The position numbers and the translations under genes were made by a program. A DNA stretch of 64,000 nt, taken from the NCBI GenBank assembly GCA_036494815.1, contig DASXNV010000033.1, forward strand, positions 62,001 through 126,000. The letters are read 5' to 3'. Shown piece after piece: positions 26,956 through 36,035 of the stretch. Source of the stretch: Poindextera sp036494815 (GTDB taxonomy: Bacteria; Pseudomonadota; Alphaproteobacteria; Caulobacterales; Caulobacteraceae). Position 1 is the first letter of the stretch. Each line of letters opens with the position of its first letter. The notes beneath the pieces were generated by a model. It had not been told where the DNA came from, did no database searches, and saw only the letters and a program-made list of their open reading frames with translations.

Positions 26956-28740
26956 TCAGTAAGTCGCCTCGACCCGGATATCGGCGCGCCAACGGCCAAC
27001 GCGGGTGCTAGGTCCATCGGCCAGGGGATCGCCGAATGACAGGCTGGCGCTGGCCCGCCCGAATCGCAGGCTTCCGCCGACGCCCACTGAGCCGATAGTT
27101 AACGCACGCTGAGCGATATAGTCGCGAGCGTGACCCAAATCGCCGAACAGAAATGGCTGCTCGATGATCAGATTCGCGAGCTGGATCAGGGGCGGGCCTT
27201 GCGCGCGAAGCTCGTCTCTGAGGATTAGGCCGTCATCATAGGCGCCGTCGTCCAAGCTGTAGCCGCGTACGGCGTAGACCCCACCGATGGCGAACTGCTC
27301 ACTGTTTGGGATAGCCTGGTCAGCATATTGGCCGGTCAACTGGGTCGCCAGCGTTAGGCCGTGGGGCAGGTCAGTGGTTCGGCTGAAATTGAAGTGCGCA
27401 TAGCCATAGGACGCTCCCCTTACGCGGCCGAGGGAAAATTGCGCCAGCGCCGCGTTGGTATTACTTGCGTTGAAGTGACCCGGACTGACGTGGATGTTGA
27501 GGTCGATGGTCGACCGGCCGAACCGGTCCTGCTCGTCGCCGGTCCAACCCAGCAGCAGTTGATAGACGCCCACGGACGCCCCGGCGACAGCGAGGCCGCC
27601 GAAATAGGTCTGGCGCGTCTGGCGCCTGGCCTCCACCCCCAAGGAGACGTCGCCGGGCGCCGGAACAAGGTTCGATAGCGCAGCACGATAGATCGCGCTG
27701 GCCTCGACGGTTTGCTGCCGCGACGAGAACAGGGCGCCGCCGAAGTTGCTCTCCTCCGCGTCCAGCGAGATATCCAGCGCTTGGCGCGACGTGATCGGCA
27801 AGTCGAGGCGGCCGGAAGCGCTACGATAGAGAGGGGAGGATTGGCCGAACAACTCGCCCCGGTCGGCCCAGAAGTCTGGACTGCCGGTCACCTGCAGCGA
27901 CAACACGGCCCCCATAGCGGGGATGATCTCGGCCGAAGCGCCGACGAAATAGCGATCCTGGCCGGTCGATGGCGCTCCCGAATCGGCGTAGCCCGCGAAG
28001 ACTTGCCACCGGCGCGCTTGCGTGGCGGTCAAGGTCAGGTCGGTGGCGCCGACGCTGGTTCCCGGTGCGAAGGATGCGGTCAGGTTACGGAACGGATCGC
28101 GGTTCAGCCAGTCCAGGTCCTGCGACAGTCGGCCAGTGTCAATGCCGCCGTCTCTCTGGCGGCGGATCGCCTGCGCCAAGTCAGTGGCTGCCTTCGGCGA
28201 AACCCCCTCGACCTTGATCTTGCCGAGATGGAACTCAACCACCCTTACCGTTAGCACGCCCTGGTCCACCTCCTGCTCGGGGAGGGAGACCTGCACGAAC
28301 GGTCGACCCCGGCGGCGGTAGCGCTGTACGATCCGTGTTTCGATGTCGCTGACCAGCCGCCTGGACAGCGGCCGGCCGATGAAAGGAGCCAGGAGGCGCG
28401 GCATGTCGTCGAGCCCTGGGCCAAGCCGGCTTGCGTCGATCCCCATCGGACCCGATGGCGGCCCGACCGCACCAGTGGGGCCCAAAAGAACGATTCTCGT
28501 CAGGCGTGCGCTGAGCACTCGGTCGTCGCTGCTGATCGCGGGCGATCCGGGCGTTGGCAGCGCGGCTCCACGCGGTGCGGGCGCGACCGGCGGCGGATTG
28601 CGCTCCACCGCCTGGGCAGAGGCTGCACCCGGCGCCAGCAGGACTAGGCCTGCGACTAACCCGCCGGGCAAGCAGGCGCGCCTTGGCGCTGACTGGACGC
28701 TCGCAAGGCGGCAAACGCCTCGTGCGACGCCTTTGTTCAC
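26956..28740 (-). CDS. Two-partner secretion outer-membrane transporter (TpsB, ShlB/FhaC family)
   Basis: 594 aa with GTG start one base after the stop of the TpsA gene, so the two are coupled. An N-terminal signal sequence (LPGGLVAGLVLLAPGAASAQA) is followed by a Pro-rich linker, POTRA domains (RLLAPFIGRPLSRRLVSDIETRIVQRYRRRGRPFVQVSLPEQEVDQGVLTVRVVE), and a 16-strand barrel region containing the family's VRGY-type motif (GGVYAVRGYSLDD). It would form the outer-membrane pore that exports the adjacent TpsA protein. The final residues RVEATY end with an aromatic residue, as expected for a barrel protein. Length is typical of the family. Confidence 0.93.
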   Translation of the reverse strand: MNKGVARGVCRLASVQSAPRRACLPGGLVAGLVLLAPGAASAQAVERNPPPVAPAPRGAALPTPGSPAISSDDRVLSARLTRIVLLGPTGAVGPPSGPMGIDASRLGPGLDDMPRLLAPFIGRPLSRRLVSDIETRIVQRYRRRGRPFVQVSLPEQEVDQGVLTVRVVEFHLGKIKVEGVSPKAATDLAQAIRRQRDGGIDTGRLSQDLDWLNRDPFRNLTASFAPGTSVGATDLTLTATQARRWQVFAGYADSGAPSTGQDRYFVGASAEIIPAMGAVLSLQVTGSPDFWADRGELFGQSSPLYRSASGRLDLPITSRQALDISLDAEESNFGGALFSSRQQTVEASAIYRAALSNLVPAPGDVSLGVEARRQTRQTYFGGLAVAGASVGVYQLLLGWTGDEQDRFGRSTIDLNIHVSPGHFNASNTNAALAQFSLGRVRGASYGYAHFNFSRTTDLPHGLTLATQLTGQYADQAIPNSEQFAIGGVYAVRGYSLDDGAYDDGLILRDELRAQGPPLIQLANLIIEQPFLFGDLGHARDYIAQRALTIGSVGVGGSLRFGRASASLSFGDPLADGPSTRVGRWRADIRVEATY

Positions 28741-28741
28741 C

Positions 28742-31700
28742 TTACGGATGCACCCCGTTGATCACGTCTGGGCCAGAGTCAGTGTGGTTGGTTCCAACCG
28801 CGCCGATGCTGTTTGGTCCGGCGAGGCTGATGCCGGTCACGGCGGTCACGTTCAGCAGAGGCGTAACCACCCTGCCGGCTCCGCTTTCAGTAATGGCGCC
28901 GCCGGAGGTCAAGGTCATCGCTCCCCCGGAAATGAGCAGGGCTTTGATGCGGAGACCGCCCGAGGTCTGCTGGTTGATCGTCAACGCGCCCGTTTCAGCA
29001 TCCACCGGTCCTGTCACCGACAGGCTCGTGATGTCCCTCAGGCTGATCCCACCTGCGGCGGTGTCGGTGAACCCGGCAAGATTGGCGATTCGGTTGGAGC
29101 CGATCAGGTTGACCGCGCCGTTTGCCTGGCCGGTCAGGGTGGCGGCGGCGATGTAGCCCGGCCCTCCATCTGTGATCCCCCCGGCTGAGCGCAGCTTCAC
29201 CGTTCCGCTCGCCGTTAGGCCGCTTCTCAAATTGATCCCACCGGCCAGGGTGGTCAGGGTAATATCGCCAGAAGAGATCGCCCCCTTGACGCTCAGGGCG
29301 CCGGCCGCGGTGAGTGAGGCCGATCCGCCGGTCAGGTCGATGGCGCTGTCGACCGAGAAGGAAGACCCCGCGGCCTTGATCATTAGGCTGTCACCGGCCG
29401 GCAGCAGGCCGCCCGTCGAGGACGGAGCATCGAGCAGGAAGTCGTCGCTGTAGAAGGATCCTTGCGCCGCGACGATGCGGCTGAACAGGGCCGTCACGGT
29501 CGTGGCGCCGGTAGTGGCGCTCAGCGCACCCGCATAGACGTTCATGTCGGAGACCGCGCCGACGGCCCCGTCCTCGTAGGTGTTCCCCTTGAACGACCCG
29601 GTCAGATAGGTCAGCAGGCCGGCGTTCTGCAGAGAATTGTGCGGCAGCAGAAGCTGATAGGAACCGTTGGCGCCGCTAGCGCCTTGTCCCAGATCGGCGC
29701 CGCCGATCTGGCCGTCGACCTCGAGCCCCGCGAGCGGGGAACCGCCGACGCCGGCATAGACTGTCCCGGAGACGACATCAGGCGCCCCGTCCGGGAATCG
29801 CCACAAAAGATAGGGGAAGCTGCGGCCAGCGACCTGGCCCCAGACCGCGCTCAAGAAGGCCGCCGGCAGGCTCGATTCCAGCTGTGCGCTGGTCAGACCG
29901 ATCCCGCCGGCGCTGGTCGTCCGGCCCGTGGTCTGGGTGTCCCAATAGGACGATACGACCGAGCCGCCTACGTTCTCGCCGAGCAGGCCGCCGGTCAGGC
30001 TCGAGCCGGCCACCGCCCCTGTCGCATAGCTCCGTGCGATGGCGCCGCCGCCGTTCTGGCCCACAAGGCCGCCGATATCGTTCTGACCGCTGACCGGCCC
30101 GCCGGCATTGGTATCGGCGATCGAGCCCTGGTTGAGCCCCACCAAGCCGCCCACGAAATTCTGCCCCGCCACAGCACCGTCCGCATAGGATCGGACGATG
30201 GAGCCTTGGCGGCTCATCCCCGCCAAGCCGCCGACGTCGGCGGCACCGCTAACGGCGCCCGTCGCGTAGCTGTCGGTGACAGAGCCTTGCTGGAGCAATC
30301 CGACCAGGCCGCCGATCTGCGCATCGTCCGGCAAATTTGGATTTGGCGGGAAGGTGATGGTCCCGTGAATGCCGGTGACGGAACCGGTCGCATAGCTGTT
30401 TGCGATTTCACCGTCATTTTGCCCAACAAGGCCGCCCACGGTTCCGGCTCCCGTCATGGCGCCTGTGGCGTAGGAGAAGGATATCGTTCCGGAGTTGCCG
30501 CCGACGAGCCCACCGGCGTAATGGCTGAACGAACTGACCGTATCGCTCGCGTTGGAGCCCGTGATGACGCCGCTGTTGCCACCCACTAGCCCACCAAGGG
30601 ACTGACCGTCGGGGCTGGTGACCGAACCGCTGGCAGAGGAGTTGCGGATCGTGCCGTAATTGTAGCCGGCGAGACCGCCGCCTACGAAAGGAACGTCGGG
30701 CGGAACACCCGGTGGGCCGAACGGCACGACCATGTCGGTGACTGTCACGGAACCGTCGGCCCGCGAACTATCGATCGTCCCCGCATTGAGGCCGGCCAGC
30801 GTGCCGACACCGATCCATCCGGACGTCGCGCCTTGCGCATAGTCGTTGAAGAGCCGGCCATGATTGCTGCCGGCCAGGATGCCGACATATTGAAAGCCGA
30901 TGCTGGAATAGGCGAGGACGCTGAGGTCGCGCACGGTCCCCTGCACGTCGCCAAACAGGCCCACGTTTTGCTGGCTGTTCCATCCGTTCGCCGCGAAGTT
31001 CCCGTCGAGGGTGAAATTGCCGACCAGGTTGCCCAGGCCCTCGAATGTCCCCTTTAGGGTTGTCGCCACAGAGATCTTGACGTCCACGCGGGCGCCGTCG
31101 ACGGGCCGGGCCAGGGCATAGGCCGAAGTGCTGTCGCCGTTCGCCGTCGCGGCGATATCGGCCAGGCTATAGACCAGCTGATACGGCTTGCCGTTGATGG
31201 TCAGGCTCTGGCCCGATCCCTGCGGGGCGGTGAACTGGATGCGGTTGTCCGAGGAGCCGACCCCGGTGAAGACGAGGTCGCCGCCAGCACCTCCATCATT
31301 GGTCACGATCCTAAGGCCGCCGGGACCGGCGATCGTCATGGGACCGCCGTCGATCACTACAGAGCGGTAGGCGTCCAGGGTGAGCGTGCGGGCGCTCGAC
31401 CAGGGCAGGGCGCTGTCGATCTGGATGTCGCCCGCGCCGCTGACCCGGGTTCCGGGGCCGCTGGCGCCGGTCGCCGTGGTCTTCAAGGTCACGTCAGTGG
31501 TGGCGAGATTGGCGTCGATGGTGGCGGCGGCCGAGGAGTCGACCACCAGGCTGACCGGGTCGATCAGCCAGTCACCGGCCTTCACCGTCAAGCCGCTGAA
31601 GGCGACCGTGGCGCCTGAAGTCTCGACCAGACCGCCGCGACCGTCGGCCTTGGTCGCATCGATCTCGCCGCGGGCGGTCACGCTACCCCCCTCGGCGACC

Positions 31701-32536
31701 AGGAACACCTTGCCGTCTGCGGCCGTGACGCCAGTGGCGCGGATCACGCCGTCGGTGTCGCCGGCCAGGGCATAAATATTGCCGCCGTTGGCGCGGATCT
31801 CGGCTTCGGCGGCCTGGATAGCGCCGGCATTGGTGGCTGAGGTTCCTTGGCCGCCGACCAGTACAGCGAATTTACCGTCGTCCAGGATGCGATCGCGCAA
31901 GGTCACCTGGAAGCCGGCGAGCAGACCCGCGTCGCCCGAGGCGGCGTCGACTTCGCCATGGTTCTCCACCCGCGCGGCGATCAGCGCCACGTCTCCACCC
32001 AGAGAACCGACCTTGCCGTAGTTGATAACGGCGGCGGTTGACGCGCCGGTGAAGGTCAGGCTCACGTTGGCGACGAAGCTATTGTTGGTGAGGTCGAGCG
32101 TAGAGGCCACAAAGGTCCCGCCGACGTTGACGACGCCGCTCTTGCCGATGATTACGCCGTTGGGATTGATCAGATAGACGCTGCCCGTGCCGTTCAGCAG
32201 GCCGTCAATCGCCGAGCCTGAGGTTCCGGTGACCCGGTTCAGGGTCGCGCCGGTTCCGTTGTTGAATTGGACCGTTCCGCCAAAGCCGATCGAGAAGCTT
32301 GACCAGTCGATGATCGCGCGGTTGGAGGACTGGTTTATGGTGAGTATCGAACCGGACGGCGCGCCAATCCCCACCGAGCCAGCCTGCAATTGACCGTTCG
32401 TAGGCAGCACTGGACCTGCCGCCGCCGAATTGGCGATGCTTGCGCCGGTGATGAGTACAGCCAGCGTCCAGCCGGAGATCGGCCACACCGAGACCGGCCG
32501 TGCATGCGCGCACGGCTTTGGTTGTCGATGAACCAT
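28742..32536 (-). CDS. Filamentous haemagglutinin-type exoprotein (TpsA) with GLUG repeats
   Basis: 1264 aa from the ATG at 32536, chosen because GGGAGG lies 8 bp upstream; an ATG-type start 17 codons earlier is less likely. A long signal peptide (WPISGWTLAVLITGASIANSAAAG) precedes the TPS secretion domain (about 45-170: QSSNRAIIDWSSFSIGFGG, NRVTGTSGSAIDGLLNGTGSVYLINPNGVIIGKSG). A long right-handed beta-helix follows, with about ten GLUG-type repeats (GGLVGxNxGxIxxSYATGxVxG) in the middle. It should be exported through the TpsB pore encoded just downstream and either stay on the surface or be released, usually as an adhesin. No C-terminal toxin domain is apparent. Confidence 0.92.
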   Translation of the reverse strand: MVHRQPKPCAHARPVSVWPISGWTLAVLITGASIANSAAAGPVLPTNGQLQAGSVGIGAPSGSILTINQSSNRAIIDWSSFSIGFGGTVQFNNGTGATLNRVTGTSGSAIDGLLNGTGSVYLINPNGVIIGKSGVVNVGGTFVASTLDLTNNSFVANVSLTFTGASTAAVINYGKVGSLGGDVALIAARVENHGEVDAASGDAGLLAGFQVTLRDRILDDGKFAVLVGGQGTSATNAGAIQAAEAEIRANGGNIYALAGDTDGVIRATGVTAADGKVFLVAEGGSVTARGEIDATKADGRGGLVETSGATVAFSGLTVKAGDWLIDPVSLVVDSSAAATIDANLATTDVTLKTTATGASGPGTRVSGAGDIQIDSALPWSSARTLTLDAYRSVVIDGGPMTIAGPGGLRIVTNDGGAGGDLVFTGVGSSDNRIQFTAPQGSGQSLTINGKPYQLVYSLADIAATANGDSTSAYALARPVDGARVDVKISVATTLKGTFEGLGNLVGNFTLDGNFAANGWNSQQNVGLFGDVQGTVRDLSVLAYSSIGFQYVGILAGSNHGRLFNDYAQGATSGWIGVGTLAGLNAGTIDSSRADGSVTVTDMVVPFGPPGVPPDVPFVGGGLAGYNYGTIRNSSASGSVTSPDGQSLGGLVGGNSGVITGSNASDTVSSFSHYAGGLVGGNSGTISFSYATGAMTGAGTVGGLVGQNDGEIANSYATGSVTGIHGTITFPPNPNLPDDAQIGGLVGLLQQGSVTDSYATGAVSGAADVGGLAGMSRQGSIVRSYADGAVAGQNFVGGLVGLNQGSIADTNAGGPVSGQNDIGGLVGQNGGGAIARSYATGAVAGSSLTGGLLGENVGGSVVSSYWDTQTTGRTTSAGGIGLTSAQLESSLPAAFLSAVWGQVAGRSFPYLLWRFPDGAPDVVSGTVYAGVGGSPLAGLEVDGQIGGADLGQGASGANGSYQLLLPHNSLQNAGLLTYLTGSFKGNTYEDGAVGAVSDMNVYAGALSATTGATTVTALFSRIVAAQGSFYSDDFLLDAPSSTGGLLPAGDSLMIKAAGSSFSVDSAIDLTGGSASLTAAGALSVKGAISSGDITLTTLAGGINLRSGLTASGTVKLRSAGGITDGGPGYIAAATLTGQANGAVNLIGSNRIANLAGFTDTAAGGISLRDITSLSVTGPVDAETGALTINQQTSGGLRIKALLISGGAMTLTSGGAITESGAGRVVTPLLNVTAVTGISLAGPNSIGAVGTNHTDSGPDVINGVHP
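29900..30890 (-). repeat. GLUG-type repeat tract inside the TpsA gene
   Basis: About ten imperfect repeats of roughly 25-35 codons encode GGLVGxNxGxIxxSYATGxVxG-like units, for example GGLVGGNSGTISFSYATGAM and GGLVGQNDGEIANSYATGSV. The DNA shows matching direct repetition (CGCATAGCT..., CCGCCGA...). Boundaries are approximate. Repeat number may vary between strains. Confidence 0.7.
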
Positions 32537-32832
32537 CGAGCGCCTCCCGAATTGTACCAGAAAGCTATGGTCAGTCGGCCTACTCAACCGGCCGAAACGC
32601 CTACGCTCACTTCAAGCAATCGCTCGTGTGGCGGCCAACGTACATTCCTCGCGAGCCTCCCCGACAAGCCTAGCGTTGAGAACAACGATCACGAGATTGG
32701 GCTATACGGGTCACAGACTTGTAGCACGTCCAAATCGGAGAGTCGTTCAGAATCGCCACCGCCGAGGGTTGGCGAGCCGGTGTACGTGGCAGGCTGCCGG
32801 GGGCGTCCGCTACTCCCCCATGCCTATTCGCC

Positions 32833-33213
32833 TTAGCCCGCTACAGCGCATATGCGGCGAGACTGCCCGCGGTTACAAATGAAGCGTTTGACTCTGCGGG
32901 CGGCTTGCCGAATGTGCTGTTCGTTTGCGGCCAGGTCGACACTGATATCGCGCTCGCAGGGTTGGCCCAGGACGGCGCCTCCAGGTTTGAGTGCCGAAGC
33001 CATCATTGGCTTGTCCAACAATCGATGGGCTGGCGGCCGAGGCAGGAGCGCCCGTTTCACGGTCACCGCTTTAAGATTCCGGACAGAATGATTGCCGGAC
33101 GGCGCAGCGAACACCAGTGGACGGCCCCTCGCCAGAACCGGACATGCCAACGTGGCGACCGCGGCGGCGATGGCAGCTAATGTTGAGGGTTCACATGGGC
33201 ATTTTCTCGTCAA
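32833..33213 (-). CDS. Possible small exported hypothetical protein
   Basis: 126 aa from a TTG start. The first 28 residues look like a signal sequence (MTRKCPCEPSTLAAIAAAVATLACPVLA). The rest is basic and has no recognisable family. There is no convincing ribosome binding site, and the + strand also has open frames here, so it may be chance. It is listed because of the signal-like start. Confidence 0.28.
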   Translation of the reverse strand: MTRKCPCEPSTLAAIAAAVATLACPVLARGRPLVFAAPSGNHSVRNLKAVTVKRALLPRPPAHRLLDKPMMASALKPGGAVLGQPCERDISVDLAANEQHIRQAARRVKRFICNRGQSRRICAVAG

Positions 33214-33437
33214 TAGTTCAGATTCGACAATTCATCGATCGTCTTCGTTAGTCTCGTTTCAGCATCCAGGTTTGAGCCCGCTTTCACGACCCGGTCGTTT
33301 CCACAACCAGTTCAAGCTCACATTCGGTCGGCGCTCGAGGCAGCCACACCATCATCCCGTTTACGGCGGGTCGGGGCTCAGGAAGACGGGAGCATTCTTC
33401 GGAGCGGCTCTTGAGGCCATTTGATAAAGTCTGATTT

Positions 33438-33456
33438 ATCGTAGTCTGACTACGAT
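33438..33456. promoter_or_regulatory. Inverted repeat 1 upstream of abiEi, probable autoregulatory operator
   Basis: Perfect 8-bp arms ATCGTAGT / ACTACGAT around a 3-bp loop (CTG). The core TCGTAG/CTACGA is repeated in inverted repeat 2. AbiEi-type antitoxins are known to repress their own operons by binding inverted repeats in the promoter, which fits this pair. Confidence 0.65.
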
Positions 33457-33504
33457 TTTGCGCTCCGAACGAAATCTGGCGTCAACTTGGAAAAATGCAT
33501 ATTG

Positions 33505-33521
33505 TCGTAGTATGTCTACGA
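33505..33521. promoter_or_regulatory. Inverted repeat 2, spans the abiEi start codon
   Basis: Arms TCGTAG / CTACGA around a 5-bp spacer TATGT that contains the ATG at 33512. Centre-to-centre distance to repeat 1 is about 66 bp. Binding here would block both transcription and access to the start codon. Confidence 0.6.
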
Positions 33522-34249
33522 TAGAGCGGTCCAAACTAAACCGGCTCTACACAGGTCAGCCGGCCGGCGCACCCCTCACATCCGAGGATTTGGCCGAGCT
33601 TGGCATATCGCCCGACCTGGCGGTCCACTACGTTCGCTCGGGCTGGCTCCATCGCCTCGCGCGCGGTGTCTACAGAAAGCCCGGTGAGACGTTGGAGCTG
33701 CACCCCAGCCTCGTCGTGCTCCAGCGGCGGTTTGCGGGCCTTCATGTGGGCGGGAAGACCGCGCTCGATTGGTATGGCGTGCGCCACTACCTCGAACAGC
33801 GTCCCGTCCTGCAGCTCTACGGTTGGGCCGCAGGCCGTCTGCCCGACTGGTTCACCGATCGGTTTCCCGCCGACTATCACCGCAAGCGCCTATTCAGCGA
33901 AGCGCCCGCGGCGCTGCTCCACGCGTTGCCTTTCGAACGGCGCGATGGCGCACCTCATGTCTCGGCGCCGGAACGGGCCCTGCTCGAAGTGCTCAGCGAA
34001 GTCGGCGTGCGACAATCCTTCGCCGAGGCGCGGGAACTGACCCAGAGCGCCTACACGCTCCGCGCCGACACCCTGCGCGATCTTCTTCAGCGCTGCACCA
34101 GCGTGAAGACCGTCCGTCTCTGCCTCCAGCTCGGCCGTGAACTCTCCCTGCCATGGGCGGCCAAACTCACCGGCGTTGATCTTCAGACGGGCAGTGATCG
34201 GCCCTGGGTCTCCAAGACCAGCGATGGCCTCTTGGTGCTCAAGCCGTGA
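33512..34249 (+). CDS. abiEi: AbiEi-family antitoxin of a type IV toxin-antitoxin system
   Basis: 245 aa from the ATG at 33512; an in-frame TTG at 33458 is less likely. The N-terminal winged helix (SKLNRLYTGQPAGAPLTSEDLAELGISPDLAVHYVRSGWLHRLARGVYRKPGE) and the following domain (VGGKTALDWYGVRHYLEQRP ... SAPERALLEVLSEV) match AbiEi antitoxins. In complete systems, AbiEi represses its operon and counteracts AbiEii, a nucleotidyltransferase toxin used in phage abortive infection. Here the stop overlaps the toxin start (GTGA), but the toxin gene is broken (next entry), so this antitoxin is an orphan. Two operator-like inverted repeats lie upstream. Confidence 0.9.
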   Translation: MSTIERSKLNRLYTGQPAGAPLTSEDLAELGISPDLAVHYVRSGWLHRLARGVYRKPGETLELHPSLVVLQRRFAGLHVGGKTALDWYGVRHYLEQRPVLQLYGWAAGRLPDWFTDRFPADYHRKRLFSEAPAALLHALPFERRDGAPHVSAPERALLEVLSEVGVRQSFAEARELTQSAYTLRADTLRDLLQRCTSVKTVRLCLQLGRELSLPWAAKLTGVDLQTGSDRPWVSKTSDGLLVLKP

Positions 34250-34341
34250 ACCAAATCTACCTCGACACTGCGCGATTGCTTACTCAGGTCGCGCCGTTCG
34301 TCCTGGGCAGGCTGCGCACCAGATCCCCCACTTGCGAATAG
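34246..34341 (+). pseudogene. AbiEii toxin gene truncated after about 19 codons
   Basis: The GTG at 34246 overlaps the antitoxin stop. The peptide starts MNQIYLDTARLLTQVAPFV, which matches the conserved N-terminus of AbiEii nucleotidyltransferases (MNxIYLDTxRLLxxVAPxVF, then FALKGGTALNLF in intact proteins). The conserved GGT region never follows. The frame instead runs antisense into the neighbouring receptor remnant and stops at 34341. The join lies between about 34287 and 34312. Confidence 0.75.
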
Positions 34342-34805
34342 CCAGACTGGTCGATCGTGGTGCGGTCCAGGGTGTGGACCGGCGCCGCCGGCTGGCTGCC
34401 GCGGATATGGCTGCCGGTGACGACGATCTCCGCGGTCGAGGCCTTGGCGTCTTCGACCGCGCCCGGGCCAGGGGGATCGCGCGGATCGCGGACGATCATG
34501 GTGTCGCCCACCAGGGCCGTCTCCAGGCCGGAGCCGGCCAGTAGCGCCTTGAACGCCTCCAGGGGCGTATATTCGCCCTTCAAGGCCGCGGCGCGCTTGC
34601 CAGCGACGAGCCGGGACGGCGCCAGGATGGCCCGGCCCGATCGGATCGCCACGGCCCGCAGGGCGTCTTCGAGGCTCTGACTTTTCAGATCGTAGACCTG
34701 GACGTCGGTATTGGCGGCGCCCGCCACCGATGAAAAGCACGCCAAGGCGCCGATCGCCGCGCCGGCCAGAAGCGCCAAACGCGCCCGTTGAGCAAATGTA
34801 GCCAT
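34284..34805 (-). pseudogene. TonB-dependent receptor truncated in its plug domain
   Basis: 173 residues from the ATG at 34805. It has a signal peptide (LALLAGAAIGALACFSSVAGA), an STN domain (VQVYDLKSQSLEDALRAVAIRSGRAILAPSRLVAGKRAAALKGEYTPLEAFKALLAGSGL), a TonB-box-like AEIVVTGSHIRGS, and the start of the plug (TIDQSGYSQVGDLVRSLP). It stops where intact receptors continue for another 700 or more residues. The stop codon (34284-34286) lies in sequence derived from the AbiEii gene. It belongs with the FecR and ECF sigma genes behind it. With no barrel it cannot transport anything. Confidence 0.8.
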
Positions 34806-34970
34806 CCCTATTGTCCCCTCTTGGGGTCCCGGCACGGAACCCGTCTGGGGGGCTTGACGATCAGGAGGCGAGCCACCTCACAAAAATCTCCGCGGCCGAA
34901 CATGCGGAGGTCTTGGCGCCCTTGGCCGGGTCGGCGTCAGACCAGGTTCGCGCGAGCGGACGCCATCGCT

Positions 34971-36035
34971 TCAGGTCGCGGGCTGTGCGGGCGCGGCCTG
35001 TGAGGGGCGCGTGAGCAGGACATCCCCATTGGGGGCCGTCTCCACGTGGAGATCGAAGGTCCCCGCCAGGCTGGCCGCCAGTTCGTGCGGCGCCGTGGCC
35101 CGAAAGACCCCGCTCACCTGCAGGGCGGCAAGGGAGGGGTCGGCCAGCACTATGCGATTGTGGGAATAGCGGTTGGCCTCGGCTAGCGCCTCGGAGAGCG
35201 GCGTATCGTCAAAGGTGAGCAGGCCCGAAGGCCAGAGCGAGGCTGAAGGGGAGGCCGGCTGGATCTGCGGTGTGGCGATGGCGTGGCCAAACGCGAACTG
35301 CTGGCCTGGCGCAAGCCGCAAGGGCGGCGGGTGGGGCATTCCCGCGCCAGGCGCTCCAGGCGCGGGGTCGATCTCGACAGCGCCGCGGAGGAGGGTGACC
35401 GACACCTGTCTGTCGGGTGAGAGCGAGACGTCGAAGAGGGTGCCGCGGGCGGCGACGGCGCCGCCGCCGGCCGCCACGATGAAGGGGCGCGCCGGGTCGT
35501 GGGCGACGTCGAACCGCGCGCGGCCGCGCAGGAGGCTGATCCGGCGCATGGAGGTAGAAAACCGCAAGGTCAACGCCGTGTCGGTGTCGAGCGTGACCGA
35601 GGATCCATCGGCGAGGCGCACGGTGCGGATCTCGCCGATCTTCGACTCCAGCTGCGGGGTTCCGATCGACGGCAGAGGCCATTGGTCCAGCCAGGCGGGG
35701 CGGGTCGGGACCAGGACCAGTCCAAAAAGCGCGCAGCCGGCGGCGAGGCCAGCCAGGCTCCAACCCAAAGCCCAAGGGCGCGCCCGACGAGCCGTGCTGT
35801 GACCCAGGCCAATGTCCGGCCCCAGCAGCTGCGATCGGGTCAGGACGCCGGCGTCGTCCCATCGTTGCTGCAGGCGATCATAGACGGCCTGTCGTTCTGG
35901 ATCGGCCGTGCGCCAGATGTCGAAGGCGGCGCGATGGCGCTCGGCGCCCGGACCGCGCAGGCGTGCGAACCACGCGGCGGCCTCACGGCGCAGTCTGTCC
36001 TCAGCGCGGCTGGAGAGTCTGTCGTCCTGATCCAC
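34971..36035 (-). CDS. FecR-type anti-sigma regulator
   Basis: 354 aa with GTG start overlapping the sigma-factor stop (TAGTG). A cytoplasmic N-terminal part (EAAAWFARLRGPGAERHRAAFDIWRTADPERQAVYDRLQ) is followed by one membrane segment (GWSLAGLAAGCALFGLVLV, about 93-111), then the periplasmic FecR domain (IGEIRTVRLADGSSVTLDTDTALTLRFS, GRARFDVAHDPARPFIVAAGG) and a C-terminal STN-like part. It normally receives a signal from the STN domain of its partner TonB receptor and controls the sigma factor. That receptor is truncated next door, so signalling in this locus is probably broken or rewired. Confidence 0.92.
   Translation of the reverse strand: MDQDDRLSSRAEDRLRREAAAWFARLRGPGAERHRAAFDIWRTADPERQAVYDRLQQRWDDAGVLTRSQLLGPDIGLGHSTARRARPWALGWSLAGLAAGCALFGLVLVPTRPAWLDQWPLPSIGTPQLESKIGEIRTVRLADGSSVTLDTDTALTLRFSTSMRRISLLRGRARFDVAHDPARPFIVAAGGGAVAARGTLFDVSLSPDRQVSVTLLRGAVEIDPAPGAPGAGMPHPPPLRLAPGQQFAFGHAIATPQIQPASPSASLWPSGLLTFDDTPLSEALAEANRYSHNRIVLADPSLAALQVSGVFRATAPHELAASLAGTFDLHVETAPNGDVLLTRPSQAAPAQPAT

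Larger units (their letters stand above)
32537..33511. other. 975-bp region upstream of TpsA and AbiEi
   Basis: Divergent control region for the TpsA (leftward) and AbiEi (rightward) genes. It contains one weak leftward frame (32833-33213, listed separately) and the AbiEi operator repeats near its right end. Base composition is more AT-rich than the flanks between about 32640 and 32720 and between 33190 and 33350, which suggests acquired or non-coding DNA. Confidence 0.45.

Noticed and set aside
26477..26962. 161-aa + strand frame with a hydrophobic start
   Set aside because: Only the first 50 residues look protein-like and there is no ribosome binding site; kept as a note on the gap, not called as a gene.
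29462..30589. 375-aa + strand frame within the TpsA region
   Set aside because: Antisense to an unmistakable haemagglutinin-type gene; its repetition mirrors the GLUG repeats.
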